Below, piece after piece: positions 45,300 through 56,409 of a stretch of 64,000 nucleotides of DNA. A model generated the notes under the pieces. It ran no database searches, was not told where the DNA came from, and saw only the letters and a list, made by a program, of their open reading frames with translations. The stretch's first letter is position 1. The number at the start of each line of letters is the position of its first letter. The DNA comes from Phaseolus vulgaris (taxonomy: Eukaryota > Streptophyta > Magnoliopsida > Fabales > Fabaceae): positions 15,152,698 through 15,216,697 of the forward strand of contig NC_023749.2 in NCBI RefSeq assembly GCF_000499845.2, written 5' to 3'. A program made the translations under genes and the position numbers.

Positions 45300-48200
45300 A
45301 TATTTTTCTAAACTAAATTCGTTTATGTTTATGCAAGGGAAAAAAATGTAAGGTCTGCTTCAACTAGTTCAACATTCTCGACCTTAAGATCTGCTTTCTT
45401 CTTAAACATATTTGATCAAGCTCCTTTTGAAGGTGATTGTTTTTCTCATTGGCCTCCTTTAGTATTTTTAAGAGCGTTGGCAACTTCAAGATTTTCTTAC
45501 AAAAGCCCTAACTCGGCTTCCAACCTTTTTTATCTTTCTCTGACTTTGAGCAATTGTTAGGGATTGGGTTGAAAAAATCATTTCGGTCTCAGCCTTTTAC
45601 TTAAAAAGGTCTTGAATTTTACCTTATAATTCTTGAGCTTTGACAAACGATTGAGCATTATCGGTCGCGACCCCCTTCTAATAAAAAATGATGGCCATGC
45701 ATCTCACCATCATGATCTTGGCAGAGTCTAAACAACAAGTCAATCCCATAACCTTCAAAAGTACAATGTTGTAAGGAACGAAAAAGTCATTACCTCTACT
45801 AGCCGTTTCTTGATTAACCTTCATATTTATGTGTCAGAGGGAATTAGAGTTTGGAGTCAAGGTTAACACATGGTCAACTCTAGTTACGTTTATGCTAGGT
45901 AAAAATGACTCTAGTTACGTTTATGCATTGTCAACTTGATGTCAAAGCCTCTAAGCACACACAACCACATAATAAGGAGGATGAAGACCTAAAATGTGTT
46001 TATTGATTTAATTGCAAATATGGGTCTAATTGAGATTTTGTTTATTTTTGTAGGCCCAATCAAGAGGACAACTCTAGGGTGAAGGAATGTACAAACATAT
46101 CCAAGATGACCTCCAACTCATCAAAACATAAACTAGAGCTTTGGCCAGAAGAACACAAGAAGACTGAGTTTCTGCTACTAGTCAACATTTTTTGTTGGCC
46201 AAACTTTAGCTTAAATAAACTGTATAAAGTTGTTTAGGATTTCATGGGCCATGTATTGAGCCTAGTAGCATAAAATAATTGGACCCAATATTTGGGCCAA
46301 GTAGCATAGGTTTTGGGCTTGTATTTGGGCCAATAGTAAAATAGGTCTAATTAGGGTTAAAAGTGACTAGTTGGGGTAACAATTATGCTTCTTTGAGCCC
46401 AATGTAACCCTACGTCTAGGGTATATTGGAGGACAAAAATCACTTGGCATGGAGCACATGGATATCCACATGGCAACCTAAGAGTGGAGAGGATTTAGCA
46501 TGGAAGGTGTGAGCTCAACATGGAAAACATGACTCCACATGACACCTTCTCATTGGAGAGTTTTATTTTGAATTTTCAAATTTTGGCTCCAAAATGTTCA
46601 ACCCTTCTCTTCTATAAATTGAGGTGCTTGGCTTTCATTTTGTAAGATTAATGAATGAGTGAAATTTCTGCCAAAGTTGCTAGCCAAATTCTCACTCTTG
46701 TCTTGCCTCCTTAGGATAGACACTTTAGTCTTCTTCTCCACCTAGCTCAAGTAATATGGCCAAACCAATCACTCTCCATACCTAGCATGCACCTTCAAGG
46801 AATCCATAGTTCCAAGTGAGCCTCCTTGCATGCCTCCTCCGTTGAAGCTTCCGCAATTCATCTCAACATTCAAGAATTTCAATCGATCATGAAGGCACAA
46901 TCCATCACAACTCTAGTTAGAAGCTCTTCCTTGCTCCTTATCAGCAAGTCAGGTAAAGATTGTGCATTACTACCCGATATTGATCGAGGACGAGGAATAC
47001 GTCAAGGAGGACTTTGTGGGGGCACTTGAACTTGTGAATCATTGGTACCAATTAATGCATGTGTGTTCATAGTCAGGGTCGATATCAAGGTGGAAGCAAC
47101 CACGAATCTTCCACCAAGTGCAAGTGTTTTACTCTTGCTCATTTTGGAAGGCATTTGAAAGTCGACCAACAAGTTCTTCTCTAGAGTAGGGGCACCAACT
47201 TTAGTTCAGAGCTTCTTGTAGTCAAATGCTTTCCCCATGAAGTCTCCATGAAAACAACAAAATTAAGCCAAATAGAAATATTAAGTAAGGAAAAACTGAG
47301 AATAAGAATCTTACCCAAAAAGTGAGAAATATGATCTTCAGCAAGAGGCACACTAAGAAAATCTTTTTTGTTTAGGGGCCTTCAGAGGTTCTTTAGGATC
47401 TTAATATCTATCATATCTTTGACATTAAAAAGTATTTGGCCCTTGACTTAAACTTGTCAAATCTTTGCTAATATAGTGAAAATCAAAGAGTATAGTCAGG
47501 GTTGAAAAATAGAATTTTTACAGGTCCCAAGAACTCTTAAGTTTGAAAATATGACTTTGTTTTTTAAGAAAGATGTATATATGGAGAATAGGGGACCATG
47601 CAGAGTACCATTTAAAGATACTCAATCGATTTTGGAGTTGTGTTTTAGTTATTAAAAGTACATGAACTTGTTTTTAGTATGAGAAATTTGAAGGTAATGA
47701 AAAAGTATTTAAAAGGCCTATAAGAAGGCCTAAATGTTACTATGAAGTTAACTTGTGGCCATATTCATGGTCATCATCAACCAACACTCAAAAGGAGAAA
47801 GAAGAAAATAATATTGAGCTCCTTGAAAAATAACTCATACACAAAAGTAAAATCATCTTTATTGGTACTTGATTTCATATAGACTTTCTTTGATAAATTT
47901 ACTCATACTATCAATACAAAATGTTAAAATAGGAAATAAACCCTTCAATGAACTCTTTAGAAGTGAATTTGAAAGGATAAGTACCAACCTCCCTTAAAAC
48001 CCAAAAATACTCAAGATCTAGGATCGAAGACAACTTATCTTTCCTCTTCCTTTTGACAAGGGAAGGCCCAACACCTTCCGGTTCCTCATGGGAGAAAATC
48101 TTTCGTTTGATAGCCTTAAGTTGGACAACCACTGTATCCTTGTTGGAGGAGTGACGCTGGATGGAGGAAAAGAAACATCCTCTGTGACATTTCCCTCTAG

Positions 48201-48311
48201 AAAAGAGTTAGTGCAACTCGTGGAAGAATCCTCTCCAATACCAACAACTTCCCTACTCACTAAAGGGTTATTCACAACAGAAGAATCAAAAAGCGAAGAT
48301 GAGAAGGCCAT
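45300..48311 (-). pseudogene. Element C antisense gene remnant, interrupted
   Basis: From ATG at 48311 the minus strand reads MAFSSSLFDSSVVNNPLV and then, after a frameshift, KRKRKDKLSSILDLEYFWVL. Similarity to the antisense genes of A and B is weak, but the context fits: the start lies about 460 bp from a PPT-LTR junction, as in A and B. Further along, 45370-45560 has coiled-coil-like Lys/Glu-rich codons on the minus strand. A separate repeat interrupts it at about 45840-47240. It is heavily decayed, so the assignment is tentative. Confidence 0.4.
45840..47240 (+). repeat. LTR-like insertion within element C
   Basis: Contains CACCTTCTCATTGGAGAG, a TATA box CTTCTATAAATTGAG (about 46610) and a downstream CT-rich leader (CCTCCTTAGG, CACCTTCAAGG). 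This is the look of a legume LTR with U3, R and U5. A 24 bp phrase near 45880 is repeated at 45908 (CTCTAGTTACGTTTATGC). Boundaries are not sharp and no duplication was found. Confidence 0.4.
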
Positions 48312-48776
48312 TAGGAACATAACTAGATGGAGATGACAAGAAACGATAACAAAGAATGATGGAAAACTTGAATGAAATTCATAATCCGAAAAAGATGTAG
48401 GGGAAAAGTAACAAGAGAAAATGAAGGCCCAATATATATAAAAAACAAAATATTTTGAGTGCAAAAATGGTTACACTTAAAACGTTGATGCTTAGGGCAA
48501 CGTGTCACGAGAAGACAAGCCATTATGTCCCATAAGAAGGAATAACGTTAATTGTCAAAATAATGAAATACTTTTGAAAAGATAAAAATCATCATTACTA
48601 ATAGAAATATCTTATTAACGTTCAAAAGTGCATATGGGTCACATTATACTAACTAAGGAGGCCAACTCGACCATACAAGAGTTCTGCAAATACCAACCTC
48701 CATGACCATTTTTGAAAAACTATGAACTCGTTCATCCTTCAAATCAATCCGCAACATGTACCTCTTTTTGGATTCC
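48312..48776. other. Spacer between element C antisense gene and PPT
   Basis: Equivalent to the leader segments 11126-11709 and 39296-39608. No separate gene. Confidence 0.35.
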
Positions 48777-48790
48777 AAGCTCGGGGGTCT
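48777..48790 (+). other. Element C polypurine tract
   Basis: AAGCTCGGGGGTCT directly precedes an LTR-like start. It resembles the PPTs of elements A and B, on the opposite strand. Confidence 0.5.
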
Positions 48791-48792
48791 TA

Positions 48793-49197
48793 TGTATCTA
48801 TATGTATATGAAATATTAAAAGATACACATAATAATATAAAAAAAATACAATCAAATCAAGTGCAACTAATAAAATCAGATATAATCCAATGAAATCTAA
48901 TGCGATTGTATAAATCGGATCCTTATATAATAATAATTGATCAAATCATGTAACACAAATCTCTATATAGTAGTAATTATTGAATGATACATTTATAATA
49001 TCTTTCATTTATTTTATGTATCTTTTCACCATTGCTTATAAAAGTCTATAAATACAAAATAATCCTTTAGTGAGTACTTACTCAATTCTTATACTCATTC
49101 AAATACTTATAATTCTCTATACTCTTATTGACTTGAACATCAGAAAATCTTCTAGGGGTGAATTTGTCCTCGTTGTCTTCGACCAACTCAACAATCA
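48793..49197 (+). repeat. Element C 3' LTR, right end approximate
   Basis: Begins TGTATCTATATGTATATG after the PPT. A TATA pair GCTTATAAAAGTCTATAAAT lies at about 49037-49056, with a short R-U5 to about 49197 (CAACAATCA). It would be the 3' LTR of a plus-oriented Tat element. Confidence 0.45.
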
Positions 49198-49235
49198 TAC
49201 CTCAAAGTATAAACTTGATTTGTAAGGCGAATCAT

Positions 49236-50329
49236 TGATAAATTCCTAATTTATGTAATATTTCATATTAAAATATAAATAATTATGAATATTAGTTGCT
49301 AATTTACTTATAAAATAATCCCTAATTTATGAATTTATACTTTTTTACATTTTTTATGATCTTTAATTGAATAAGAGCATTTTATTCGCAAATTTGGTGT
49401 TAATTGCATGTTTTTAAGGAAGAATGGAAATTTGGACTAAAGAAGAATGATATATGCTAAAAGGAGAAAGCTGGAAGACCCATAATGCGCAAAAGAGAGA
49501 GAGAGAGAAAAAAAAAGTCCAACTCAGCAGCGAGAATGCGTTAGATTAATTGGGCTATTTTTATGTTTTTATCATTAAGCCCATGAGCGCGACGCAGGAA
49601 GTCACCTAACCCTAACAAATTAGGAATAAGGGGCTAGAGGCACAACCCTCTGGTGACCATAGAGTGAACTGTAATCCAATTGGGAGAATGAAAGGTGTTA
49701 GAAGTATGCGTGGCTAATTCTACCCTTTGGGATTAGGAGTAATCTGCTCAAAGTCTTATGTATTGAGGTGATATCTTATATATTAATATCCTGATCTTCA
49801 TTGATTATTGATATTATTGTTTTACTTTTAACTTTCCATGACAAATTGAGAATCTTAAATCTGACCAGGAGTTATTTTTAAGGTTCGGACCTAAACAACA
49901 ATACTTAACATATTTGAGTGTTAGGGATAGACTTGAAATGTTAATTGCTATTAACGTCTGAGTATGGTTCTAAGTTGTTTTTATAAATATGTGAGAGAAC
50001 GATATTTAGGAAACATTCTTAAGGATTTCTATGCGAGGGATCAATATAAATTTATTTTCTACGGACATCAATTTCAATCAAAGAACTTAATATTAATATG
50101 CTAATCAAAATACATGAGAGCGAGAGCGATGAAACCTAATCCCTACTTCCAATTGAAGCAATTAATTCTTTGTTTGATTTTTTATTGATCAATGCCAACA
50201 AAACCAATTCAAAACTCTTTTTATTGTTCTGTGTTATAATTAGCAATTATTGTAGTCAGTAATTCACTATTTCATGTGAGATCGATATCAGTCTTTAAGG
50301 ATAATTATTACTTCTGACAAAGCGGTACA
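49236..50329 (+). repeat. Athila-like solo LTR
   Basis: Starts TGATAAATTCCTAATTT and ends GACAAAGCGGTACA. Phrases such as CATAGAGTGAACTGTAATCC and CACTATTTCATGTGAGATCG, then ATTATTACTTCTGACAAAG, resemble U3-U5 of legume Athila-type LTRs, whose ends also carry a CGGTACA-like terminus. No PBS or coding sequence follows, and no target duplication was seen, so it may be decayed or imprecisely bounded. Confidence 0.4.
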
Positions 50330-51694
50330 GTAAAAAGTCATCCATCATTCTTCTCCACCTAGAGAGTTCAATGCTCTTTTCTCTAAGAATAATGTTCTTT
50401 TCTCTAAGAATACATTTAAAAGAAAATTGAATATATATCTTGAAAATTAATTATAAACTTGAATTTTTTTTTCAAATTCATATTAATATCTCTCCTTTTG
50501 TTATCCTGCACTCTCTTTATTATGTTTTAAAAAAAACAATAACCCTCCTTGTATAGTACATTATTCCCCTTATTTATTTTGAAAGTATCTATATAAGGCA
50601 AAGCGTTAAAAATATACCGAACTACATGCAATCTTAGTAAACCATAGAGGTCGGGTATTAGTTTAATTTATTATTTTTGTAAAATCAGCCAATGAGTTAA
50701 CTAAAACCTTGTAAGTTAGCTCAAAGTTTACAACTTACACGTAAAACTAGTTGATTGAATTGCAAGTGATTGGTTATATTAGCCAATAAGAAAATTGGTG
50801 AATGTAAAATGAAATAAAGAAAAAAAAGAGTTTTAATAAATGATTGAACAAAAAAGAAAAAGAGAGAGTTACTACCTGATTAAAGTCACTTTTAAAAATA
50901 AGTTGGAAAGTACTCAAATAAAGTCTATGTAAGAAATAAATTTGTATTAAATCAACTTATAAATGAGTCAAAATAATTTAATTATAAACTACTAGAATGA
51001 CTTTTGTGTATAGGAACACATTCAGAATTTTTATGGAATTTTAAAGAATTACTTTTATTTTTAAAAAATATAATGTATTATAATAAACTTGTTTATCATA
51101 GTAGTTTTTAATTTATTGTAATGGTCAAAACTGGGATATAAACTTTCAAATAGCATAAATTTAATGAAAAAAATAATTATTTTTCTAAATCCCAACCTCT
51201 AAATCCTGAAACCAACAAGTTTTGATTATGAAGCACAATTGAGAAAAAGAAAATGACATTAAACTTGATAGATTTGAAGATCTTTTGTCTAGTTGTGCAA
51301 ACCAAATCTCTTAACTTTTGTTTATCAAGTACTGGTCAATTTTGACACTTTTCTTTTGTTTGTTCGCGCACTCAGAATTTTTTATTATGCGTGGTCATAC
51401 TTTCATTTTTTTTTTTAAACTAAAATAAATTGAGTCAGACATGACATTTTCTCGTTTTTGTGCCTCAAATATTTTCTTTCTATAACAAAGCTTACAGCTA
51501 TGTATTAATTGGAGTTTTTTCGTGTTCGAAAATAATTAATTAAAGTCGCTTGGTATGATAAATAATATTAGTTTAATTTTTATTGTTGAGGAATTGCATG
51601 TCTTATCTTTAAACTATGGAATTAAAGATAATTAGTGGAGTAATTATTGTTAAAACATGATTACCCAGGAAACGAAAGAATGAGAAAAAAGAAG
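50330..51694. other. AT-rich intergenic DNA upstream of the DUF789 gene
   Basis: No gene or repeat I can support. Confidence 0.5.
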
Positions 51695-52602
51695 GTGAGT
51701 ATATAATCTGAGAGCAAGAGAGAGAGGCATGAATTTAAGAAATGTTACAGATTTGGTTGGTGCTGTGTGTGACGCGGTAAAGGGTAATCATTTCCATCCA
51801 ATCCATAATACTCCTATATATCTATCCTACATTTTCAGTTCTTCACATTTCATCATAAATTCGCACTTTCTAGAAACCAAACCAAGTCCTTCTTCTTCTT
51901 CTTCCCTTTTCTGTTTCTTTCCATATTTCTCAACCAAACCATTCCTTTCTTTTCTTTTCTACCTTCCTCCATCCCCTTCCCATACCCTCATACTCCTTCT
52001 TTCTGTTCATTTTGCTTTCTTCCACCTTTTCACTTCCCCTCACACCAATCCTCAGACAAAACAAACACGGGTTTCTCTTCAAGACTTTTTTTTTTAAAAA
52101 AGAGAAGAAAATATTCCCTCGTTTCGTTTCTTTTAATCTATCGTGGCTTTGTTTGTCGCTGTTCCTGGCCTTCTTGGTTTAAGGACAAAGCGTCAGCGTG
52201 TTGTCTTTCCTTAAATGTCCAACAAAGAAGGTTTGCCTTGAGTTTTCTTCAAGACTTGGTTTATCAGACTACGAAAGAGAGAGAAAGAGTTGCGATTGTT
52301 TGTTTACGTGACTTTCTGCTGAATTGAAAACGTTTCTATTGGCCAAGTCACTGCTTGTTTAAACAGGGAAATTGTTAAAGCAGATTAAAAAGACAGCTAG
52401 ATTGAGATTTTTGCGGGCAAAAATTCGGTGTTCGAACGCTAAAAAAAACAACGCTTTGACTCTTAGCTGTTGGGATTTCAATTCTGTTTCTTCTCTCTCA
52501 TTAAGCTCAATCAAAATTTCCAAACTTTGTTTTTCCCCTTGTCTTAGTTCTCATTGTGAGAGAAGTTGCTGAATCTCCTTCATCTCTTCTCTCTCTGACA
52601 CC
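51695..52602 (+). promoter_or_regulatory. Promoter and long CT-rich 5' leader of the DUF789 gene
   Basis: GTATATAATC at about 51697 is a plausible TATA box. From about 51880 to 52050 the sequence is strongly pyrimidine-rich (CTTCTTCTTC, TTTCTTTTCT), common near plant transcription starts. The leader would be about 850 bp and contains several ATGs and a 122-codon ORF at 51729-52097. Either an unmarked leader intron or a later start is likely. The start site cannot be fixed by eye. Confidence 0.4.
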
Positions 52603-55509
52603 ATGATTTTCGATAAAGAGTCAATGCAATCTAAGTCTAACCTTGACTGCTTCCTCCGCCGTACGACACCTGTTGTTCCGTCTCAGTTTCTTCCCAAGGT
52701 GGTGCTTTTATTTATTGTTGTCTATATTTTGTTAAATTTTGTTTTCTGGGTGGTTTCATTGTGCTTTGGGTTTTCTTGTTGATATCGTGGGTTGTCTCTG
52801 ATCTTGAGTTTTTGTTTTTTTCCGACAGCACGAGATTCGAAACCTTAACCGTTTGTGGCATCCGTGGGAGAGAGAAGCGGTTGAGTACTTCACTTTGGGC
52901 GATCTCTGGAATCAGTTTGACGAATGGAGTGCTTATGGAGCCGGAGTTCCTATTTCCTTGTCCAATGGGGAGACACTTGTTCAGTACTATGTTCCTTACC
53001 TTTCCGCAATTCAAATATTCACCAGCAGCAGTTTCAGGTATGTTGTATACGTGCAGATGAAGAGAATCAAGATACCAGTGTTGTGGGGTTGTTCAAATTT
53101 TGTACTTTTGTTCTAATCAAAGTCGTTTTTTCATTGATCTCTCAAATAAGCATATTTTATCTCCAAATGGGACTATTTGATACTGAACGAATGTGACTCA
53201 ATTAGCAATACATGTAGATGTTGTTTGAAGAACTTAAATTTGATTTCTACATAAGCCATCTTCAGAAGTAGTTTTAACTCTTAACAGTGATTAATTGTCG
53301 AACCCAATATTAACAGGGAGGCTCTGTATTTGTTTTTTACAGAACACGAGATTTAAGTGTAATGAGTTTTGAATCGTAGATTACTCTCATAACTGATGTA
53401 CAAGTGAAAGCTTACGAAAATACTCAGATGTTTTACAAGTGGTTAAAAAATACGAGAAAGTTTGGTGTGTTCATGTGAATGTTCTGGTGGTAAAAGTTTT
53501 AGGATGTGTGTGGATGAATTGTTCTGGTTTCAAATGACTTTTGTGAATTATGCTGTGCTTGGTTCTGGGCTTGATGATTGGTTGTGGCAATATGAATCTT
53601 TGCTTGAAGAGGAGCATGGTGGGTAGATTTGAATTGGGTGTTTTTTTTTTCAGGGAAGAGACAGAGTCAGGTGAGTGTGAGACAAGGGATTCGTACAGCG
53701 ATTCCTACAGTGAAGAGAGTGAGTGTGATAAGCTATGGAGGTGGGATGGAACTTCATCAGAGGAGGGAGGATCTGAGCATGATTGTTTGTGGCACATGAA
53801 TGACCGATTGGGTCACCTTTACTTTCAGTATTTTGAAAGATCAACTCCATATGGGAGAGTCCCTCTAATGGATAAGGTGTGTTGTTCTGTTCTTGTTTCA
53901 TTGATTTCTTTTTTCTCTTATTTGATGTGCTGAATAGCATTTCATTTCATCTCATCTATATCTGGATTCTGATTTTGGTGTTCTTGATGAGATGAGAACC
54001 AACAGATTAGACATAAGGAGGAAATAGGGAATGTTCTCTTTTAGAAAGGTGTGTTGTAATCACTAAAAATCTCTAGTGATATAGAGCATCCATAAAAGGT
54101 TAACTGTGACTTTTGACTTCTCAATGTGAATCCGGAGAACTCATTTTTCTCTGCTCATAATAATAACATAGCACTTTCAAGTGCAGTCTCTGCCATCTCT
54201 TTCATCTGTGGAACCCCCCACCTCCCCCTCTTCAATGGAATTAAATTATTATTATTCTTCTTGTGATGCTTCTTCAGCATATGTTCTTCTTCCAAAACCT
54301 TTTGCTGGATGTTGTTTGTACTTTTCTGTGTTTGGATTCTTGTGATCCATATTTTAAAAAAATATCCTTAATTTAGTCCTTCAATAGATTAACATATCTT
54401 CACATCAATCTTTTATAAAATATGAAGAGTTTTATCCAATTCAATGAGGCTTCCAGAAATTTCGGGTAAAATAAATCCTTGAAGAAACAAAAGCGTATTC
54501 AAATTTCTGTTTTTAGGTTGTCCCTTTCGTGAATCTAAATATTTGCAAAATTTACTTTATAACAACAATGTTAAGGCTTCAAAATTAGAAAGTACATGTG
54601 CAGGTAGTAATGTAACAAATCACTCAGATTCTGGTCTGTGATACCTCCAGAATCAGTTGCTTTACATGTGTACATGTGTTAATGCTACACGTGATTAAGA
54701 TTAATGTGAATAATCACTTTCAGTGGATCCCACTCTGATGCTAACCAAATATTTTTTTTTGGTTTTCAGATTAGTGGGTTAGCAGAAAGATACCCAGGGT
54801 TGATGTCACTGAGAAGTGTAGACCTTTCCCCAGCAAGTTGGATGGCAGTTGCTTGGTAACTAATATTTTTTCCACCTTCCATGAAATTCTGATTCTTATG
54901 GTTAAATACATTTGGAATTGATCTCAAGATGTTACCTTAATGCTTGGCATTCTAATGGAGTTTTAGCATTTATTAAGTTACATGATGATGGATTGGTACT
55001 GTTTTCAGGTACCCCATATATCATATTCCCATGGGGAGAACAATTAAAGATCTCTCAACATGCTTCCTCACTTACCACACACTTTCATCTTCATTCCAAG
55101 GTACTAGTTATTATCCATCTCTTATCCATGCTTCACACTGCATAATTATGTTACCCCTTTAAGCTTTTGGTCTTGAAAATTCACCCCAAAACAACAACAA
55201 AAAAAAAGAATATTTTTTGGAAAGAGAATATGCACTAAGTGGAAGTTTTACTGATGATGTGTGATAGATATGGAGATTGATGATGATACCGTGGGAGGGA
55301 AAGAGAAGAGAAAAGAAGGTGAAGGAATTTCGGTGGCAGCATTTGGTTTGGCCACGTATAAGATGCAAGGAAATTTGTGGGTCTCAGGGAATTGTGGTAG
55401 GGACCAAGAAAGACTAGTCTCACTGTTGAGCGTGGCAGATTCATGGTTGAAGCAACTAAGGGTCCAACATCATGACTTTAATTACTTCATGGGCATTCGG
55501 CATGGCTGA
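52603..55509 (+). CDS. DUF789 family protein, 315 aa, six exons
   Basis: Exons 52603-52698, 52829-53037, 53654-53876, 54770-54855, 55009-55100 and 55268-55509 all have GT/AG borders and matching phases, totalling 948 nt. The protein starts [20 protein letters not shown] and has [11 protein letters not shown] before the first intron. It then carries the conserved block [18 protein letters not shown] (about 42-59), [12 protein letters not shown], an acidic Ser-rich stretch in exon 3 ([17 protein letters not shown]), [16 protein letters not shown] and [19 protein letters not shown] across exons 4-5. It ends NYFMGIRHG. These are hallmarks of plant DUF789 (PF05623), whose biochemical role is not known. 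Length is normal for the family, with no signal peptide or membrane segment. It is the only intact host gene in the window, with a copia element 730 bp downstream. Confidence 0.92.
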
Positions 55510-56239
55510 GACAATTAATGCACTACTTCACAAATTACTAATACTCTTTTTCGGATGTTTGGTTGTTGTGGCCTTCCTTGGACCATTAATTGCACCCCGT
55601 TTTTGCTTCAGTCTCATTACCAATCAGGATTTGTAATTGTAATTGTAATTGTAATTGTTGGATTAGGACAACCCATGCATGCCCTTCTAAAGGGTAACCC
55701 TGAGTGAATTGACTCCTTTCAATGTAGAGTGGTAGGTGAGGAGGCCATAGTTACTTACTAATATGATGTGAGGGTGAGAGTGAGAGTGAGAATGAGATTA
55801 CATAGAACTTTGAACTTGGATTTTGTACTTATTTATGTATTTATGTATGAATGAACTCACTTTGCTATTGACCATTGATGACACTGTGGTTGAGTTTTGG
55901 TTTAGTAGAAAGAAAGAGTTAAAGAATGCAATGTAATGAAGGAGGAAGGTGCATAAAAAATGAATGAATTGATTTGCGCGTGGACCCATCATAATAACAG
56001 AATATAGCTAAGCTTTGACACAGCACATGGAGTACCCTAATTCTGCTTTTATAAAACATGGTTCTGAGATAAGCATAAATATCTTCACCTAAATTTTGGA
56101 GCCAAAAATTATAAGTTCATTTCATAATTATCCACATTTCCACGTACGGTTAGCCGCGTGACTCATCTTCTTCCTACTATATTTTTTATTAATTTTTATA
56201 AAGGAAGTACTTTTAATTTCTTGGGACTATTTTATGATA
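55510..56239. other. 3' flank of the DUF789 gene
   Basis: Contains the 3' UTR, a (TAATTG)n repeat at about 55632-55657 and a GAGTGA-type run near 55772-55796. No other gene. Confidence 0.6.
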
Positions 56240-56244
56240 CTTTA

Positions 56245-56394
56245 TGTTAGAAGAGTTAGAGAAGCGAGAAAGCAGAAATAGAAGAGAGAGAAATCATTGT
56301 ATTATGAAAAACATATATGATACAAAGATCAAAGCGTATATAAATACGTATATAAACACATACGTAAGCTAAGCTAATTACTAACTGTCTAAAA
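56245..56394 (-). repeat. Copia 3' LTR
   Basis: TGTTAGAAGAG to CTGTCTAAAA. The terminal CA has mutated to AA. Just inside, the phrase TCTAAAATTCCCCTTTAAA is duplicated, so the polypurine tract occurs twice. Confidence 0.85.
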
Positions 56395-56409
56395 TTCCCC
56401 TTTAAAAAT

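Noticed and set aside
51729..52097. ORF of 122 codons upstream of the DUF789 gene
   Set aside because: Composition is that of a CT-rich leader (Ser, Phe, Pro, Leu runs). Best taken as a possible upstream ORF, not a gene.
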